From Spirulina sp. SIO3F2 (lineage in GTDB: Bacteria > Cyanobacteriota > Cyanobacteriia > Cyanobacteriales > Spirulinaceae), in assembly GCA_010672165.1 (NCBI GenBank), contig JAAHHN010000023.1, positions 1 through 47,788 of the forward strand: DNA of 47,788 bases. The letters run 5' to 3'. The notes beneath the pieces were generated by a model. It worked only from the letters and a program-made list of their open reading frames with translations, searched no databases and was not told the origin of the DNA. The position numbers were made by a program, and so were the translations under genes. Each line of letters opens with the position of its first letter. Position 1 is the stretch's first letter. This document shows positions 18,918-28,650 of this stretch, in pieces.

Positions 18918-19294
18918 AAAGTATTTTGGAGTTTTGGAGGTGAACTGAGCCAATTAAGTTTGCTAATTAAGTTTGGGAACCTCGAATAATCAAGGCATCC
19001 AGAACTATTTGAATGAGCAGAAGATTAGTCGTTTAAGTATGATTCACCTCCATATAAATTTGAATCGTTAGTTTTTGAGTTAGTGGTGCAACGAGAATAG
19101 CTGATTCCTGCTCAATTTCATCTCATCACTTAGCGAGAGAACAGGCCACCTTTTACCCCTTACAAAATCCCAAACGGTTCCTAGCATAGGGTTAATGCGA
19201 TTAGGACAATCACCTCAGCCCCTCTACGGTGAGCGGTTGGGACGTTAACTCTGTATGTCTATCGCAGGTATCTTCCCTACTCTTGCGAACCACC
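18918..19294. other. Intergenic stretch upstream of the fifth DUF4157 gene
   Basis: No gene is supported here. There is a short direct repeat of AATTAAGTTT near 18952-18980. The palindromic operator seen upstream of the four preceding DUF4157 genes is absent, as is the TTTGCGC pair, so the following gene must be controlled differently. A GTG-led frame from 19229 joins the next gene but lacks the conserved leader pattern. Confidence 0.45.
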
Positions 19295-20713
19295 ATGAGC
19301 CAAACCGCAAAACGCCAAACCAAACCACGCCCCAAGGCAGCAATCCCCAATCCCAAAACCACCGCAAAACCCTCTCCTCGCAACACCGAGAGCTTAAACC
19401 TGGGAGCTGGAGCCTTGATGGACAACGTGAGAACGGTAAGCCAAGGCAGAACCCCAGTTCAGGCCAAACTCACGATCGGGCAAGTGGGAGATCAGTACGA
19501 ACAAGAAGCGGATCATGTTGCCGCGCAGGTCGTCCAACAGCTCAATCAGCCCAAGGTTGCACAAGCTGCCCCTAACCAACAGACACTGCAAACCAAACCG
19601 AATGGACAACAGACAGCGCCTTTAGGGGGAGGCGGGGTTGGCAGTGAGCTTGAAATTGAAATCAAACAAGCTCAAGGTCATGGGCACGCCCTAGACAGCA
19701 AACTCCAACGCTCAATGGGGCAAGCGATGGGGGCCCATTTTGGTCATGTGGCGGTGCATAATGATGCGCGATCGCACCAGTTAAACCAAGCCTTGCAAGC
19801 CAAAGCCTTTACCACTGGCAATGATGTGTTTTTTGGTAAAGGACAATATCAACCCCAAAGTAAGACTGGACAAACGCTGATTGCCCACGAGTTAACCCAT
19901 ACATTGCAGCAGGGTGCCGTTCCTGTTCAACGTCAAGTGGATACTGTGATTCAATGTAAGGGTTCAGGGGCAAAAATTAAAGCCTGGTGGGAGGGGCTCT
20001 TCACCAAAGAACCGAAAAAGAAATGCTCGGCTAGTAAGCAGCAGGGCATTAAATATCTCAATGCTTGTAAAAAGTATCCTCCCTTTAGTAAATGGCAATT
20101 GAGTGATTTTATTGCCCTTAATGAAAGGGGAAATATCAAGATCACCGATCAAACTCGATTTGAGATTTTTGCTTACTATTGCGAAAGTGAATATTCAACT
20201 GAAAACTCTAATATCATGTTGCTAATCAGCAAGATGAATTGGCTGGATTCACATCAACTGATGGCCGTGGCTGAGCTGATGCCGGAGGGTATATCGAGCA
20301 AGACTTTCCGTGGCTCTCTCCCGAAAGTCAATTATCCCTGCGGTAAGCTCCCCGATAATGTGAATTTAAGTTCTAAAATCACAAAGAGTTTAATTGCTGG
20401 CATTAGCAATCTCGATGCAGCCTTAAAAGCAAAAGATAAATCTGAAATCATGAAATGTCACATGGCTTTGGGGGATACAATTGGTGTGGCAAGTCAAGAA
20501 GCTTATCGTCTAGCAAAAGATACGATGTTTCGTTTCATAAAGACGCTACCAGAAGGGCTCTTTCCAGATGCCGCTGCGCTGCTGGCTGACCTTAAGAAGA
20601 TTAAAGGGGGCGCAATGAAAGGCAAGATTATGTCTGGTCTCACTGAAAGTGAAGACCTCGAATATGCTGAAGCCAAAAAGAAACAGCAAGAAGAAATTGC
20701 TGAACAAATGTGA
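19295..20713 (+). CDS. eCIS core-domain (DUF4157) protein with RGS-like payload
   Basis: 472 residues from the ATG at 19295, chosen because it gives a basic disordered leader (MSQTAKRQTKPRPKAAIPNP) like the paralogues; an in-frame GTG at 19229 would add 22 residues. The DUF4157 core ends in HELTH at 198-202 and the junction VPVQRQVDTVIQ. Residues about 283-415 read like a regulator of G-protein signalling domain: TRFEIFAYYCESEYSTENSN early, then LPDNVNLSSKITKSLI and EAYRLAKDTMFRFIKT, which match the RGS pattern (SEEN block, INxxS/T, DxxxRFLKS). If correct, the payload could act on small or heterotrimeric G proteins of a eukaryotic target. The leader differs from the MSRQ and MARRS groups. The AAA+ ATPase gene follows after 42 bp. 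Confidence 0.7.
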   Translation: MSQTAKRQTKPRPKAAIPNPKTTAKPSPRNTESLNLGAGALMDNVRTVSQGRTPVQAKLTIGQVGDQYEQEADHVAAQVVQQLNQPKVAQAAPNQQTLQTKPNGQQTAPLGGGGVGSELEIEIKQAQGHGHALDSKLQRSMGQAMGAHFGHVAVHNDARSHQLNQALQAKAFTTGNDVFFGKGQYQPQSKTGQTLIAHELTHTLQQGAVPVQRQVDTVIQCKGSGAKIKAWWEGLFTKEPKKKCSASKQQGIKYLNACKKYPPFSKWQLSDFIALNERGNIKITDQTRFEIFAYYCESEYSTENSNIMLLISKMNWLDSHQLMAVAELMPEGISSKTFRGSLPKVNYPCGKLPDNVNLSSKITKSLIAGISNLDAALKAKDKSEIMKCHMALGDTIGVASQEAYRLAKDTMFRFIKTLPEGLFPDAAALLADLKKIKGGAMKGKIMSGLTESEDLEYAEAKKKQQEEIAEQM

Positions 20714-20755
20714 ATTTTTCTTTTTTGAATCAACAAAAATCAATTTTTTCTTCCG

Positions 20756-22693
20756 ATGCAATCTTTCGAACCCCAGCTCAAAGCGGTTCAGCCCAATACG
20801 GCTGATGACCTTCAAGCGCTTTACAGCGCGATCGCCTGGATACGGTCTATTTTAACTACAAAAATTGACCCCACAATAACTCAGACCCCCTTCGCCCAAA
20901 CGCCACCGCACTGTTGTACACTTCAAGCGCTCAGTACCCAGTTTGGTCTCACTGCCTTTGAAGAAAACGTTTTGCTCCTGTGCGCCGCCATGGAGCTGGA
21001 GCCGCACTGTGCGCAGCTCTGTGCGCAGATTTCTGGCAACCCTCAACAAACTTATCCCACCTTTGGCTTAGCCCTCAGCTTGTTTGCAGAAGCCGCCTGG
21101 GATGTGCTGGCCACCGAACGGCCATTGCGCTATTGGCAACTGTTGCAGATTGACCCTCATACTCAGCTCACCCATGCCCGAATTGCCTTAGATCAACGGA
21201 TTTTTCTAGCACTGCTGGGGGTAGATTCTTTTGATGCAACCCTCGCAGACTGGATTAAGCCCATTGTTGGGGAACCTGTACAACTTCCGCCCTCTCAAGC
21301 TGCGATCGCCACGCAAATCCAAGAGCGCTGGGTCAATGAACAGTTTGAGCCGATGCAACTGTGCCATCCGGATCTGCAAGTACAGATCGCAACCCTACAG
21401 ACCGTTTGCAAACATCTTAACTTTCAACTGCACAAGCTTTGGGCCCAAACTCTTCCCACCCAACCCCAAGCCCTCCAGCACCTCAAACGCCGCTGGCAGC
21501 GAGAAGCCATCCTAAGCCGTTCTGTGCTGTTAATTGATTGCATGGATGCAGGATTAGAGCAACAGACCGCGATCGCTCAATTAATCCAAAACCTAACTAT
21601 TCCCGTTATGCTCTGTACACCAGAGCGCCAAACGTTCGGCGCCCAACCCCTGTTCTCCCTAGAGATTCCGAAACCTTCTCACCCTGAAAAACGCCAGCTT
21701 TGGGAGCAGCATTTAGGTAGACAAGCCGCCCATCTCAACGGCCATCTTGATCCCCTGGTGAGCCAGTTCAATCTCAATAGCCACACTATTCAAGCGGCTT
21801 GCCATACAGCTCAAGCGCAGCCCCCCGAAGCCTTGCCCCAACACCTCTGGCAGTATTGTCGTACCCAAGCCCGCCCCCAACTGGATCGCCTTGCCCAGCG
21901 AATCCATTGCACCGCAACCTGGGATGAGTTAATGCTGCCGGAACGGGAGAAGGGGACGCTGCATGATGTTGCGGTGCAAGTTCAGCAACAAGCGAAAGTC
22001 TATGAGCAATGGGGCTTTGCCCATAAAAGTACTCGGGGTCTGGGCATTACTGCCCTGTTTGCTGGCCCCAGCGGCACCGGTAAGACCATGGCGGCAGAGG
22101 TGCTCGCTCAGGAATTTCAACTCGATCTCTATCGCATCGATCTGAGTGCGGTGAGCAGTAAATATATCGGCGAGACGGAAAAGAATCTGCGGCAGATTTT
22201 TGATGCGGCGGAGTCTGGCGGGGCGGTGCTGCTTTTTGATGAGGCAGATGCCCTGTTTGGCAAGCGCACCCAGGTCAAAGACAGCCACGATCGCCATGCC
22301 AACTTGGAAGTGAGTTATCTGCTGCAACGGATGGAGGCGTATCAAGGTCTGGCGATTCTGACCACCAACCTTAAGGATTCAATTGATCAGGCATTTATCC
22401 GTCGCTTGCGGTTTATTGTGAATTTTCCCTATCCCAGCCCAGAAGTTCGCGGCGCGATTTGGGAACAGATTTTCCCCAGCCACACCCCAACCCAAGGGCT
22501 GGATTATCAGCTGCTGGGTCAGTTGGATATGGCTGGGGGCAATATCCGGGCGATCGCGCTCAATTCGGCATTTATTGCGGCGGATGCCGATGAACCTGTG
22601 CAGATGAAACATATCTTGCAAGCGGCTCAGGCTGAATGTACCAAGATTGGGCGATCGCTCACCCGTAAAGAGGTGCAATATTGGCTGGATTAG
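20756..22693 (+). CDS. AAA+ ATPase of the eCIS type, second copy
   Basis: 645 residues. The N-terminal helical region contains [20 protein letters not shown], the same block as in the first copy. The AAA+ module has Walker A GPSGTGKT at 437-444, Walker [13 protein letters not shown] with Asp495-Glu496, sensor 1 [10 protein letters not shown] and RRLRF; it ends [12 protein letters not shown]. It lies 42 bp after the RGS-like DUF4157 gene in the same direction, so the two are probably co-transcribed; the partner membrane protein follows after 144 bp. It probably serves the injection system by handling cargo or particle assembly. An intact second copy in one island, rather than one per structural cluster, is unusual and may mean that each ATPase serves its own set of effectors. 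Confidence 0.88.
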   Translation: MQSFEPQLKAVQPNTADDLQALYSAIAWIRSILTTKIDPTITQTPFAQTPPHCCTLQALSTQFGLTAFEENVLLLCAAMELEPHCAQLCAQISGNPQQTYPTFGLALSLFAEAAWDVLATERPLRYWQLLQIDPHTQLTHARIALDQRIFLALLGVDSFDATLADWIKPIVGEPVQLPPSQAAIATQIQERWVNEQFEPMQLCHPDLQVQIATLQTVCKHLNFQLHKLWAQTLPTQPQALQHLKRRWQREAILSRSVLLIDCMDAGLEQQTAIAQLIQNLTIPVMLCTPERQTFGAQPLFSLEIPKPSHPEKRQLWEQHLGRQAAHLNGHLDPLVSQFNLNSHTIQAACHTAQAQPPEALPQHLWQYCRTQARPQLDRLAQRIHCTATWDELMLPEREKGTLHDVAVQVQQQAKVYEQWGFAHKSTRGLGITALFAGPSGTGKTMAAEVLAQEFQLDLYRIDLSAVSSKYIGETEKNLRQIFDAAESGGAVLLFDEADALFGKRTQVKDSHDRHANLEVSYLLQRMEAYQGLAILTTNLKDSIDQAFIRRLRFIVNFPYPSPEVRGAIWEQIFPSHTPTQGLDYQLLGQLDMAGGNIRAIALNSAFIAADADEPVQMKHILQAAQAECTKIGRSLTRKEVQYWLD

Positions 22694-22837
22694 GGGCTAA
22701 GGTCTAGCCCGTTGAGTGATCTGAGCAAGATTACGAATTTTCGTTGAAATCAAGTGCCTTGATTAATAAATGCCAAGATGACCCGCTAGCATAGCAGGGA
22801 GAATCCCTTGCTCTTGATGATGTGAGAACGCATATTT

Positions 22838-24358
22838 ATGGCACAACAACCCAACAGGCAGCAACCCAATACCGCCAAACCATCAGCGCCTGTCAATGTG
22901 CCGAAAGTTGCCCCGTCTTCCCTTGCCACTCCCCGTCCGACGTTTGAGGAAGTGGTGGTGCGCCTGACTCCCAACCAAACCAAACAGGGGTTGACCAAGG
23001 GCAAACTCCCGCTGACTCAATCTCAATCCAAATCATCAGCGAAGTCCAAAGCCGCCGCCCCCACTCAGCCCAACACAGCTCAGACAAAACCTGTGCAATC
23101 AACGGTTGAGGAACTGCCTGTTAAGCGATCGCCCCAGCAAACTCCAACACAGCAGCAATCGCAATCCGCACCGTCCTCTGTTCCTAATCCCCAAACAGCC
23201 CCAAACAATCCTCCCCCTATCGCCACCTTCACAGAAGAAATCCGCTCTCTCACGCCAGAGCCAGCACCAGAACCAAATCCAACCGACAGTGCTGACGAGG
23301 CCGCCTATGCAGCCAAGACCCAGCGTATTGCGGCTTGGAGCGATTTGCTGCGATCGCTGCAACCCTTTATTTGGATGGCGGTTATTTTTATTGTGATTAT
23401 CCCGATGGTGGGTAAGACATTGCTGTTCTACTTCTCGCCCAGCTTGACCGAAACGCCTGTCAAACCTGCCGCAGAAGTCGTGCTCCCTGCCTTGCCCAAG
23501 CCAGGGAAGCTGGATAATGCCCTGGTGGAGGCGGTGCAAGCGGCACATTTGAGTGCCCAGACGTTTGCACAGATGGAGTTAGATGGCTGGGAACGGCAAC
23601 TGGAAGGGCGGGTCGATCACTTTCTGGATTGGTATTTTGGCTATTTCAACCAGAAAAAGATGGAGTTTTCCACACCTTGGGTTTGGGCCTCGTCGGCAGC
23701 ACTTCATCAAATCAACCCCAACCATATGACTGCGAGTGAGGCGGTAACGTCCCAATTCACCAAGGAGTTCCAAAAGCAATTTGCCAAGCAGGTTTTAGTG
23801 CCTAAAACAGCACAAATTCGCCTCGAAAATCTTACCACTGCCACGATCAATCATTATCTATTGGCGTTACGAGAAAACGTTAATCAGGTGCAGTTGAAAT
23901 ATCAGATTCCTCAAGGGCAATGGGATCGCTATTTAGCGGATATCTCCACTACGATCCAGGATACCGAAGGGAATCTATCGAATCTGTCGCTCAAGATGTT
24001 AGTGGGGGGGAGTGGGTATTTATTAACTAAACCGTTGGTGTTAACCACTGCGAGCAAAGTGGGCAGTGCGGTGAGTTCTAAGTTAGCGGGAACCGCAGCG
24101 GCAAAGCTAGCGGCAAAAACGGGGGGAGCTGTGGCGGCTGAGTTGGGCACGAGCTTGGTTGATCCGATTGTAGGGGTGGGGATTTTTATTTGGGATTTGT
24201 GGGATTATCAGCATACGGTGGATCTGGAGCGGCCGGTGTTGCGGGCGAATTTATTGGACTATTTACACAGTGTGGAACAGTCGTTGCTGAATGCGCCGGA
24301 AACGGGTATTTTGTCCGCGATCGCACAACTGGAACAGGGGATTTTTAAGTCTCTTTGA
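22838..24358 (+). CDS. Large membrane protein with proline/glutamine-rich N-terminus, function unknown
   Basis: 506 residues, not recognised. Residues 1-150 are disordered and rich in Pro, Gln, Ser and Thr. Residues about 182-202 are a membrane segment (WMAVIFIVIIPMVGKTLLFY). The following region is amphipathic and helical (EAVQAAHLSAQTFAQMELDG, WERQLEGRVDHFLDWYFGYF). Residues about 385-460 are small and hydrophobic (GGSGYLLTKPLVLTTASKVG, AGTAAAKLAAKTGGAVAAEL, DPIVGVGIFIWDLWDY), which could form a helical hairpin in a membrane. It follows the ATPase gene in the same direction, so it may be a membrane anchor, a receptor of the particle, or a pore-forming cargo; I cannot decide. Its last 35 codons are duplicated at 28226-28330. 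Confidence 0.7.
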   Translation: MAQQPNRQQPNTAKPSAPVNVPKVAPSSLATPRPTFEEVVVRLTPNQTKQGLTKGKLPLTQSQSKSSAKSKAAAPTQPNTAQTKPVQSTVEELPVKRSPQQTPTQQQSQSAPSSVPNPQTAPNNPPPIATFTEEIRSLTPEPAPEPNPTDSADEAAYAAKTQRIAAWSDLLRSLQPFIWMAVIFIVIIPMVGKTLLFYFSPSLTETPVKPAAEVVLPALPKPGKLDNALVEAVQAAHLSAQTFAQMELDGWERQLEGRVDHFLDWYFGYFNQKKMEFSTPWVWASSAALHQINPNHMTASEAVTSQFTKEFQKQFAKQVLVPKTAQIRLENLTTATINHYLLALRENVNQVQLKYQIPQGQWDRYLADISTTIQDTEGNLSNLSLKMLVGGSGYLLTKPLVLTTASKVGSAVSSKLAGTAAAKLAAKTGGAVAAELGTSLVDPIVGVGIFIWDLWDYQHTVDLERPVLRANLLDYLHSVEQSLLNAPETGILSAIAQLEQGIFKSL

Positions 24359-24393
24359 TGATTATAGCCTTTTGCAAAAATATGAGGATCGAA

Positions 24394-24574
24394 CCTCCCC
24401 CTTCCAAAGGGGGATTGAGGGGGATTAACGTACCTCATGCTTGTGAAAACTGCTGTAGAGGCATTAATCTCTTATGTAGATTTCCACCTTTAGTCCACAA
24501 AAACATCAGAAGGGAACCTCGATTAATCGAGGTTCCCTTTAGTGAGTACTATCTACACCTTTCTTAAAGGTGGA
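24394..24574. repeat. Nested palindromes downstream of the membrane protein gene
   Basis: A CCCCCTTCC/AAAGGGGG hairpin lies at about 24396-24413, some 40 bp after the stop codon, and may end transcription. A perfect 30-bp palindrome (arm AAGGGAACCTCGATT) occupies 24510-24539. It sits inside outer arms TCCACCTTTA at 24483-24492 and TAAAGGTGGA at 24565-24574, giving a 92-bp mobile-element-like unit. The rest of 24359-24772 has no gene. Confidence 0.55.
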
Positions 24575-24772
24575 GCAGCCGATCCCAAAGCAGACTCGTC
24601 ATAATAAAGGAGCTGCACTCTGTAATCGCTTTGAGTTGAACCATTCGGCTCGATCGCTCAAACCCTGTGGTGTTTTGCGGCCAAGAGGTTACTTTCTATC
24701 ACGTTTGCTATATTTCGCATCCTAATCAGAAATTGCATAGTTATAGATACCCCCCCCAATACCGCAATAACC

Positions 24773-27700
24773 ATGATTGCACCTTTCTCTACTATTCAAG
24801 CGGGTCGTGTTTTGCTCGCCGCGCTTCCCCTGAGCCTCTTTACTGCCCAGCCCCTCTTAGCTCAAAGCATCACCGCCGCTCCCGACGGTACAGGCACGAT
24901 CATTCAGCATCAGGGCAACACCTACAATATTGAGGGAGGAACCCAAGCTGGAGCAAACCTGTTCCATTCGTTTCAAGAATTTGGCTTGAGCAGCGGGGAG
25001 ATTGCGAGTTTCCTCAGTAATCCCAGCATCACGAATATCTTTGGGCGTGTCACAGGCGGCAATGCCTCGGTGATCAATGGCTTAATTCAAGCCAACCCGA
25101 ATCTATACTTAATGAACCCAGCGGGGATCGTCTTTGGTGTCAATGCCCAGCTCAATGTGGGCGGTGACTTCTTCGCCACAACGGCTGATCGGATCGGGTT
25201 TGACGGGGGCTGGTTTAACACCACAGGTGCCAACGACTACACGACGTTGTTGGGAACCCCCAATCAGTTTGCTTTTTTGAGTGCAACGCCTGGCGCGATT
25301 CTCAATTTTGGTCATTTAAACACCAGCCAAAATCTCAGCCTGGTGGGTGGAACGGTCTTAAATAAAGGGAAGATTCACTCAACCGCCGGAACTGTTACGC
25401 TGGCTGCTATTCCTGGTGAGCAACTGGTCAATATTTCCCAGCCAGGAATGCTCTTGAGTTTGGCGGTTGCCGCTGATGCTTTAACCCCAGGCATCAGTCC
25501 GCTCAACCTGCCCGAGTTGTTAACCGGTCAAGCTCAAACTGTAGCGTCGCCAGTGACGGTAGGAGATGTGCTTATTATCGGCGAGGTAACGGGGCAACAG
25601 GTTGACCTCTATGCCGCAGGTCAGGTGATACCGACTGATCCGAATCTCGTCCAAGGGGATACGACCGTTGTGCGGTTTCCCAGCGCAGACGGCACAACAA
25701 CCTTGAGCATTATTGATGCCCATGCGGACAATGCCCAGGATTTGCTCTTTGGCGGCGCACCGGGCACGATCGCCACCATTGTGCAAGATACCGAAAATGG
25801 CATTGCAGCCGTGACGGAAACCCTGAGCCGGATTGATGCACCGTTAGATGGCATGAGCATTACCGCCGAGGGGAATGAAGGCAATTTTTGGCTCGGCAAT
25901 ACCTGGATTACCCCTGAGAGCATCCAGAACGTTCAAGACCAACTGGCGCAATGGTCCGGTGCGTTTACAGAGAATGCCGATCTGCTGCTCTACAGTTGCT
26001 TCACCGCCTTAGGCACTATGGGTGAGGCGTTGATGGCGAGTCTGGCGGCCGCAACGGGTCTGGATGTGGCAGCTTCGACCAATGCAACCGGTAGCGCAAA
26101 TCACGGCGGCGATTGGGTTTTAGAAAGTAGCACGGGCAGCATTGAAACTCAGACGCCTTTCACCGATAAGACATTGGCGAACTGGGATGGCAAGCTGGCC
26201 ACCTTTACGGTGCAAAACGGTGCCGATAGTGGCACAGATTCCCTACGGGATGCAATTAATAATGCCAATAGCGCTGCGGGTGCGGATGAGATCCGGTTTG
26301 CCAATGGGGTGACGCTGGTGGATTTGACTTCAGGAGAATTAAGCATCACCGAGGAGCTGACGATCACGGGCGGCTCAAACAATGTCACCATTCAGCGCAA
26401 TGCCGGTGCGGCGGATTTCCGCATTTTCAATGTGACGGGCAGCGCGACGACCACCTTTGATAATTTGACCATTACCAATGGCCAAACCGCGGATAATGGT
26501 GCGGGAATCAATTCTAATGGGGCAATTAATCTCAGCAATAGTACTGTATCGGGCAATACGAGCAGCGATCGTGGGGGCGGCCTTTATACCACAGGAGCCG
26601 TAACGCTCACCAACAGTACCGTTGCCAATAACTCCAGCACTGACGATGGCGGTGGACTGTATACCAGGAACGCAGGGATTACCCTAACGGATAGCACTGT
26701 ATCGGGGAATTCCAGCAACAGGTATGGGGGCGGCGTTTACACAAAAGGGCAGATCACGCTTACCAATAGCACCGTTGCCAATAATTCCAGCCGTCGCAAT
26801 GGCGCAGGGCTTTATAGCCGCAGCGGCAATATTACGCTCACCAATAGCACCGTATCGAGCAATTCCAGCAACCGTCACGGCGGTGGTGTTTGGGCCAGAA
26901 GCCACACGATTACGCTCACCAACAGCACCGTGACTGGGAACTCTAGCCGACTCTCGGCAGCGGGAATCTATAGCACAAACATTCACATTACCGATAGTGT
27001 GGTGTCCAACAACACCAGTGGTGATCAGGGCGGTGGTATGTATGCCACAGGAACCATAACACTGACGAATAGCACCCTTTCCGGGAATTCCAGCGCCAGT
27101 AAAGGGGGCGGGATGTATTCCCGAAACAACCTGACGATTACCAATAGCACCCTTTCCGGGAATTCCAGCAATCGCGGCGGCGGCATTTATTCGCGCGGCG
27201 GCGGCACAGTTAACCTGATCAACACGACGATATCCGGCAACTCTAGCAGTCATCGCGGCGGTGGTCTTTTTGCCCGGGGGAATGGTGGGGGTACCATGAC
27301 ATTGCTCAACAGCACCGTCGCTGACAACACGTCAGGCAACAATGGCGGTGGCTTGTTTAGAAATGGCGGCACGGTTAATCTGACCAATACGATTGTTGCG
27401 AACAATACGGCGAGTGGCAGCGGCAATGACCTCTCGGGCACATTCAATACGATTCAAAATAGCCTGATCGGTGATACCGCAGGGGCAACGATCAGCACCA
27501 GCACCAATACTCTGACCGACCTCGATCCCGGACTGTTTGCTCTCGGCGACTATGGCGGCGACACCCAAACCTACGCCCTCCGCCCTGACAGTGTGGCAAT
27601 TAACGCTGGCAGTAATGCCCTCACCACCGTGACCACTGACCAGCGGGGGGCGAGTCGCGTCTTTGAAGGGACAGTGGATATCGGTGCGTATGAGTCCCAT

Positions 27701-28210
27701 GGTTTTGCGCTTGCCGCGATCGCGTCCGGTCTGGATGCAACTCAAGGCACCACTGTTTTTGATGTTTCGGTGCAAGTCGTAGAAGGTGCTTTTGCTCAAG
27801 CGATTCCGCTCGATGGACTCACTGTTAATTATGCGCTAGATAATGGGGCTGTTTTCGGCTCGTTTAGCAATGGGACGACGGTTATAACCAATGCCCAAGG
27901 AATTGCGGTGAATTTCTTTAATCTGACGGGATTTGAGGAGCATCTTAACAGTACAGTTCAAATCTTAGCCACCCCAATTAATTTACCCTCCTTTATTCAA
28001 TCTGTTGCAAGTACTAATATTACGATCAATTTTGTTGAGGGGAATGAGCTGGATATTGGGTTTGATTGTCATCTTATTCAATTAGGCGCAAGTTTAGATT
28101 ATTCAACAGCTTGTGCGGCTCCTATCGATGCTGGTCAGTTCAGCGAAACGGTCGAGGAGGATACGAGTTTAATCATCAATGAAACGGGCGATCGCATTGG
28201 TGAGCTGTAA
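24773..28210 (+). CDS. Secreted haemagglutinin-type protein: TPS domain, DUF4347, beta-helix repeats
   Basis: 1145 residues. A signal peptide (about 1-30, ending PLLAQS) leads into a two-partner-secretion domain with LFHSFQEFGL, NIFGRVTGG, NPNLYLMNPAGIVFG and GGDFFATTADRIGF. Residues about 300-465 fit DUF4347, with LLLYSCFTALGTMGEALMAS and GGDWVLESSTGSIE. From about 480 to 880 there are some 17 short repeats of the form ITLTNSTVSGNSSxxxGGGxY, a right-handed beta-helix, then SLREAI-type end motifs (GAYES) and an immunoglobulin-like tail. It is probably exported by a TpsB porin, not encoded here, and acts at the cell surface in adhesion or contact. An upstream segment with CTATATTTC at 24709 is shared with the homologue at 47015. 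The repeats are also visible as near-repeated DNA. Confidence 0.85.
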   Translation: MIAPFSTIQAGRVLLAALPLSLFTAQPLLAQSITAAPDGTGTIIQHQGNTYNIEGGTQAGANLFHSFQEFGLSSGEIASFLSNPSITNIFGRVTGGNASVINGLIQANPNLYLMNPAGIVFGVNAQLNVGGDFFATTADRIGFDGGWFNTTGANDYTTLLGTPNQFAFLSATPGAILNFGHLNTSQNLSLVGGTVLNKGKIHSTAGTVTLAAIPGEQLVNISQPGMLLSLAVAADALTPGISPLNLPELLTGQAQTVASPVTVGDVLIIGEVTGQQVDLYAAGQVIPTDPNLVQGDTTVVRFPSADGTTTLSIIDAHADNAQDLLFGGAPGTIATIVQDTENGIAAVTETLSRIDAPLDGMSITAEGNEGNFWLGNTWITPESIQNVQDQLAQWSGAFTENADLLLYSCFTALGTMGEALMASLAAATGLDVAASTNATGSANHGGDWVLESSTGSIETQTPFTDKTLANWDGKLATFTVQNGADSGTDSLRDAINNANSAAGADEIRFANGVTLVDLTSGELSITEELTITGGSNNVTIQRNAGAADFRIFNVTGSATTTFDNLTITNGQTADNGAGINSNGAINLSNSTVSGNTSSDRGGGLYTTGAVTLTNSTVANNSSTDDGGGLYTRNAGITLTDSTVSGNSSNRYGGGVYTKGQITLTNSTVANNSSRRNGAGLYSRSGNITLTNSTVSSNSSNRHGGGVWARSHTITLTNSTVTGNSSRLSAAGIYSTNIHITDSVVSNNTSGDQGGGMYATGTITLTNSTLSGNSSASKGGGMYSRNNLTITNSTLSGNSSNRGGGIYSRGGGTVNLINTTISGNSSSHRGGGLFARGNGGGTMTLLNSTVADNTSGNNGGGLFRNGGTVNLTNTIVANNTASGSGNDLSGTFNTIQNSLIGDTAGATISTSTNTLTDLDPGLFALGDYGGDTQTYALRPDSVAINAGSNALTTVTTDQRGASRVFEGTVDIGAYESHGFALAAIASGLDATQGTTVFDVSVQVVEGAFAQAIPLDGLTVNYALDNGAVFGSFSNGTTVITNAQGIAVNFFNLTGFEEHLNSTVQILATPINLPSFIQSVASTNITINFVEGNELDIGFDCHLIQLGASLDYSTACAAPIDAGQFSETVEEDTSLIINETGDRIGEL

Positions 28211-28225
28211 GGGAGTTAGACTGAA

Positions 28226-28330
28226 TTGGATGATTTACAGAGTGTGGAACAGTCGTTGTTGAATGGGCCGGAAATGGGCTTTTTGTCCGCGATCGTGCAA
28301 CTAGAACAGGGGATTTTTAAGTCTCTTTGA
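28226..28330 (+). pseudogene. Duplicated 3' end of the membrane protein gene
   Basis: The 105 bases encode LDDLQSVEQSLLNGPEMGFL then SAIVQLEQGIFKSL and TGA. This is a close copy of the last 35 codons of the gene ending at 24358. It starts 16 bp after the beta-helix gene stops. The upstream part of the source gene is missing, so it is a dead fragment left by a duplication or by recombination around the haemagglutinin gene. Confidence 0.8.
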
Positions 28331-28487
28331 GGATGGGTTGGCGGAGTTTGCCCAGGAGCGGGATGCATTGCAGCGGGTGCAGGCGGAGTTGGCGGCGTCG
28401 CGGCGGGGGGAGGAGTGGGCGTTGGCTGAGCAGGAGCGGTTGGCGGCGAAGTTAAGGGAGTTGGGGGTTGATCCAGATGAGGTTTGA
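28331..28487 (+). pseudogene. C-terminal tail fragment of a Uma2-family gene
   Basis: In the frame beginning GAT at 28332 the sequence reads DGLAEFAQERDALQRVQAEL, then ASRRGEEWALAEQERLAAKL and RELGVDPDEV with TGA. This heptad-rich tail ending LRELGVDPDE is typical of the C-terminus of Uma2 family nucleases in cyanobacteria. No catalytic part precedes it. It directly abuts the duplicated membrane-protein tail. Confidence 0.65.
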
Positions 28488-28650
28488 GCGGGACGTGTCT
28501 CCTGAGCACAGGATAGAAGTTATGATTTATCTTAAATCCTAATAAATGCGTAGGTTGTAGATTGGATTAAGTGATCTTGAAACCCAATACGAGCACTTTA
28601 AGCCTTCCTTGTTCTGGGTTCTCTGTGTCAGCCCAACTTACAATCCATAG
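28488..28650. repeat. Short inverted repeat between convergent genes
   Basis: GTAGGTTG near 28551 and CAACTTACAA near 28633 form arms around an AACCCAATA/TTCTGGGTT centre. This resembles dispersed cyanobacterial palindromes; a related one is at 43105-43155. It may end transcription of the minus-strand cassette that stops at 28651. Confidence 0.35.

Noticed and set aside
19229..19294. GTG start for the fifth DUF4157 gene
   Set aside because: The ATG at 19295 gives a basic disordered leader as in the paralogues; the 22 extra residues do not.
26684..27799. Minus-strand open frames across the beta-helix repeats
   Set aside because: They are periodic shadows of the repeat DNA of the secreted protein and have no independent support.
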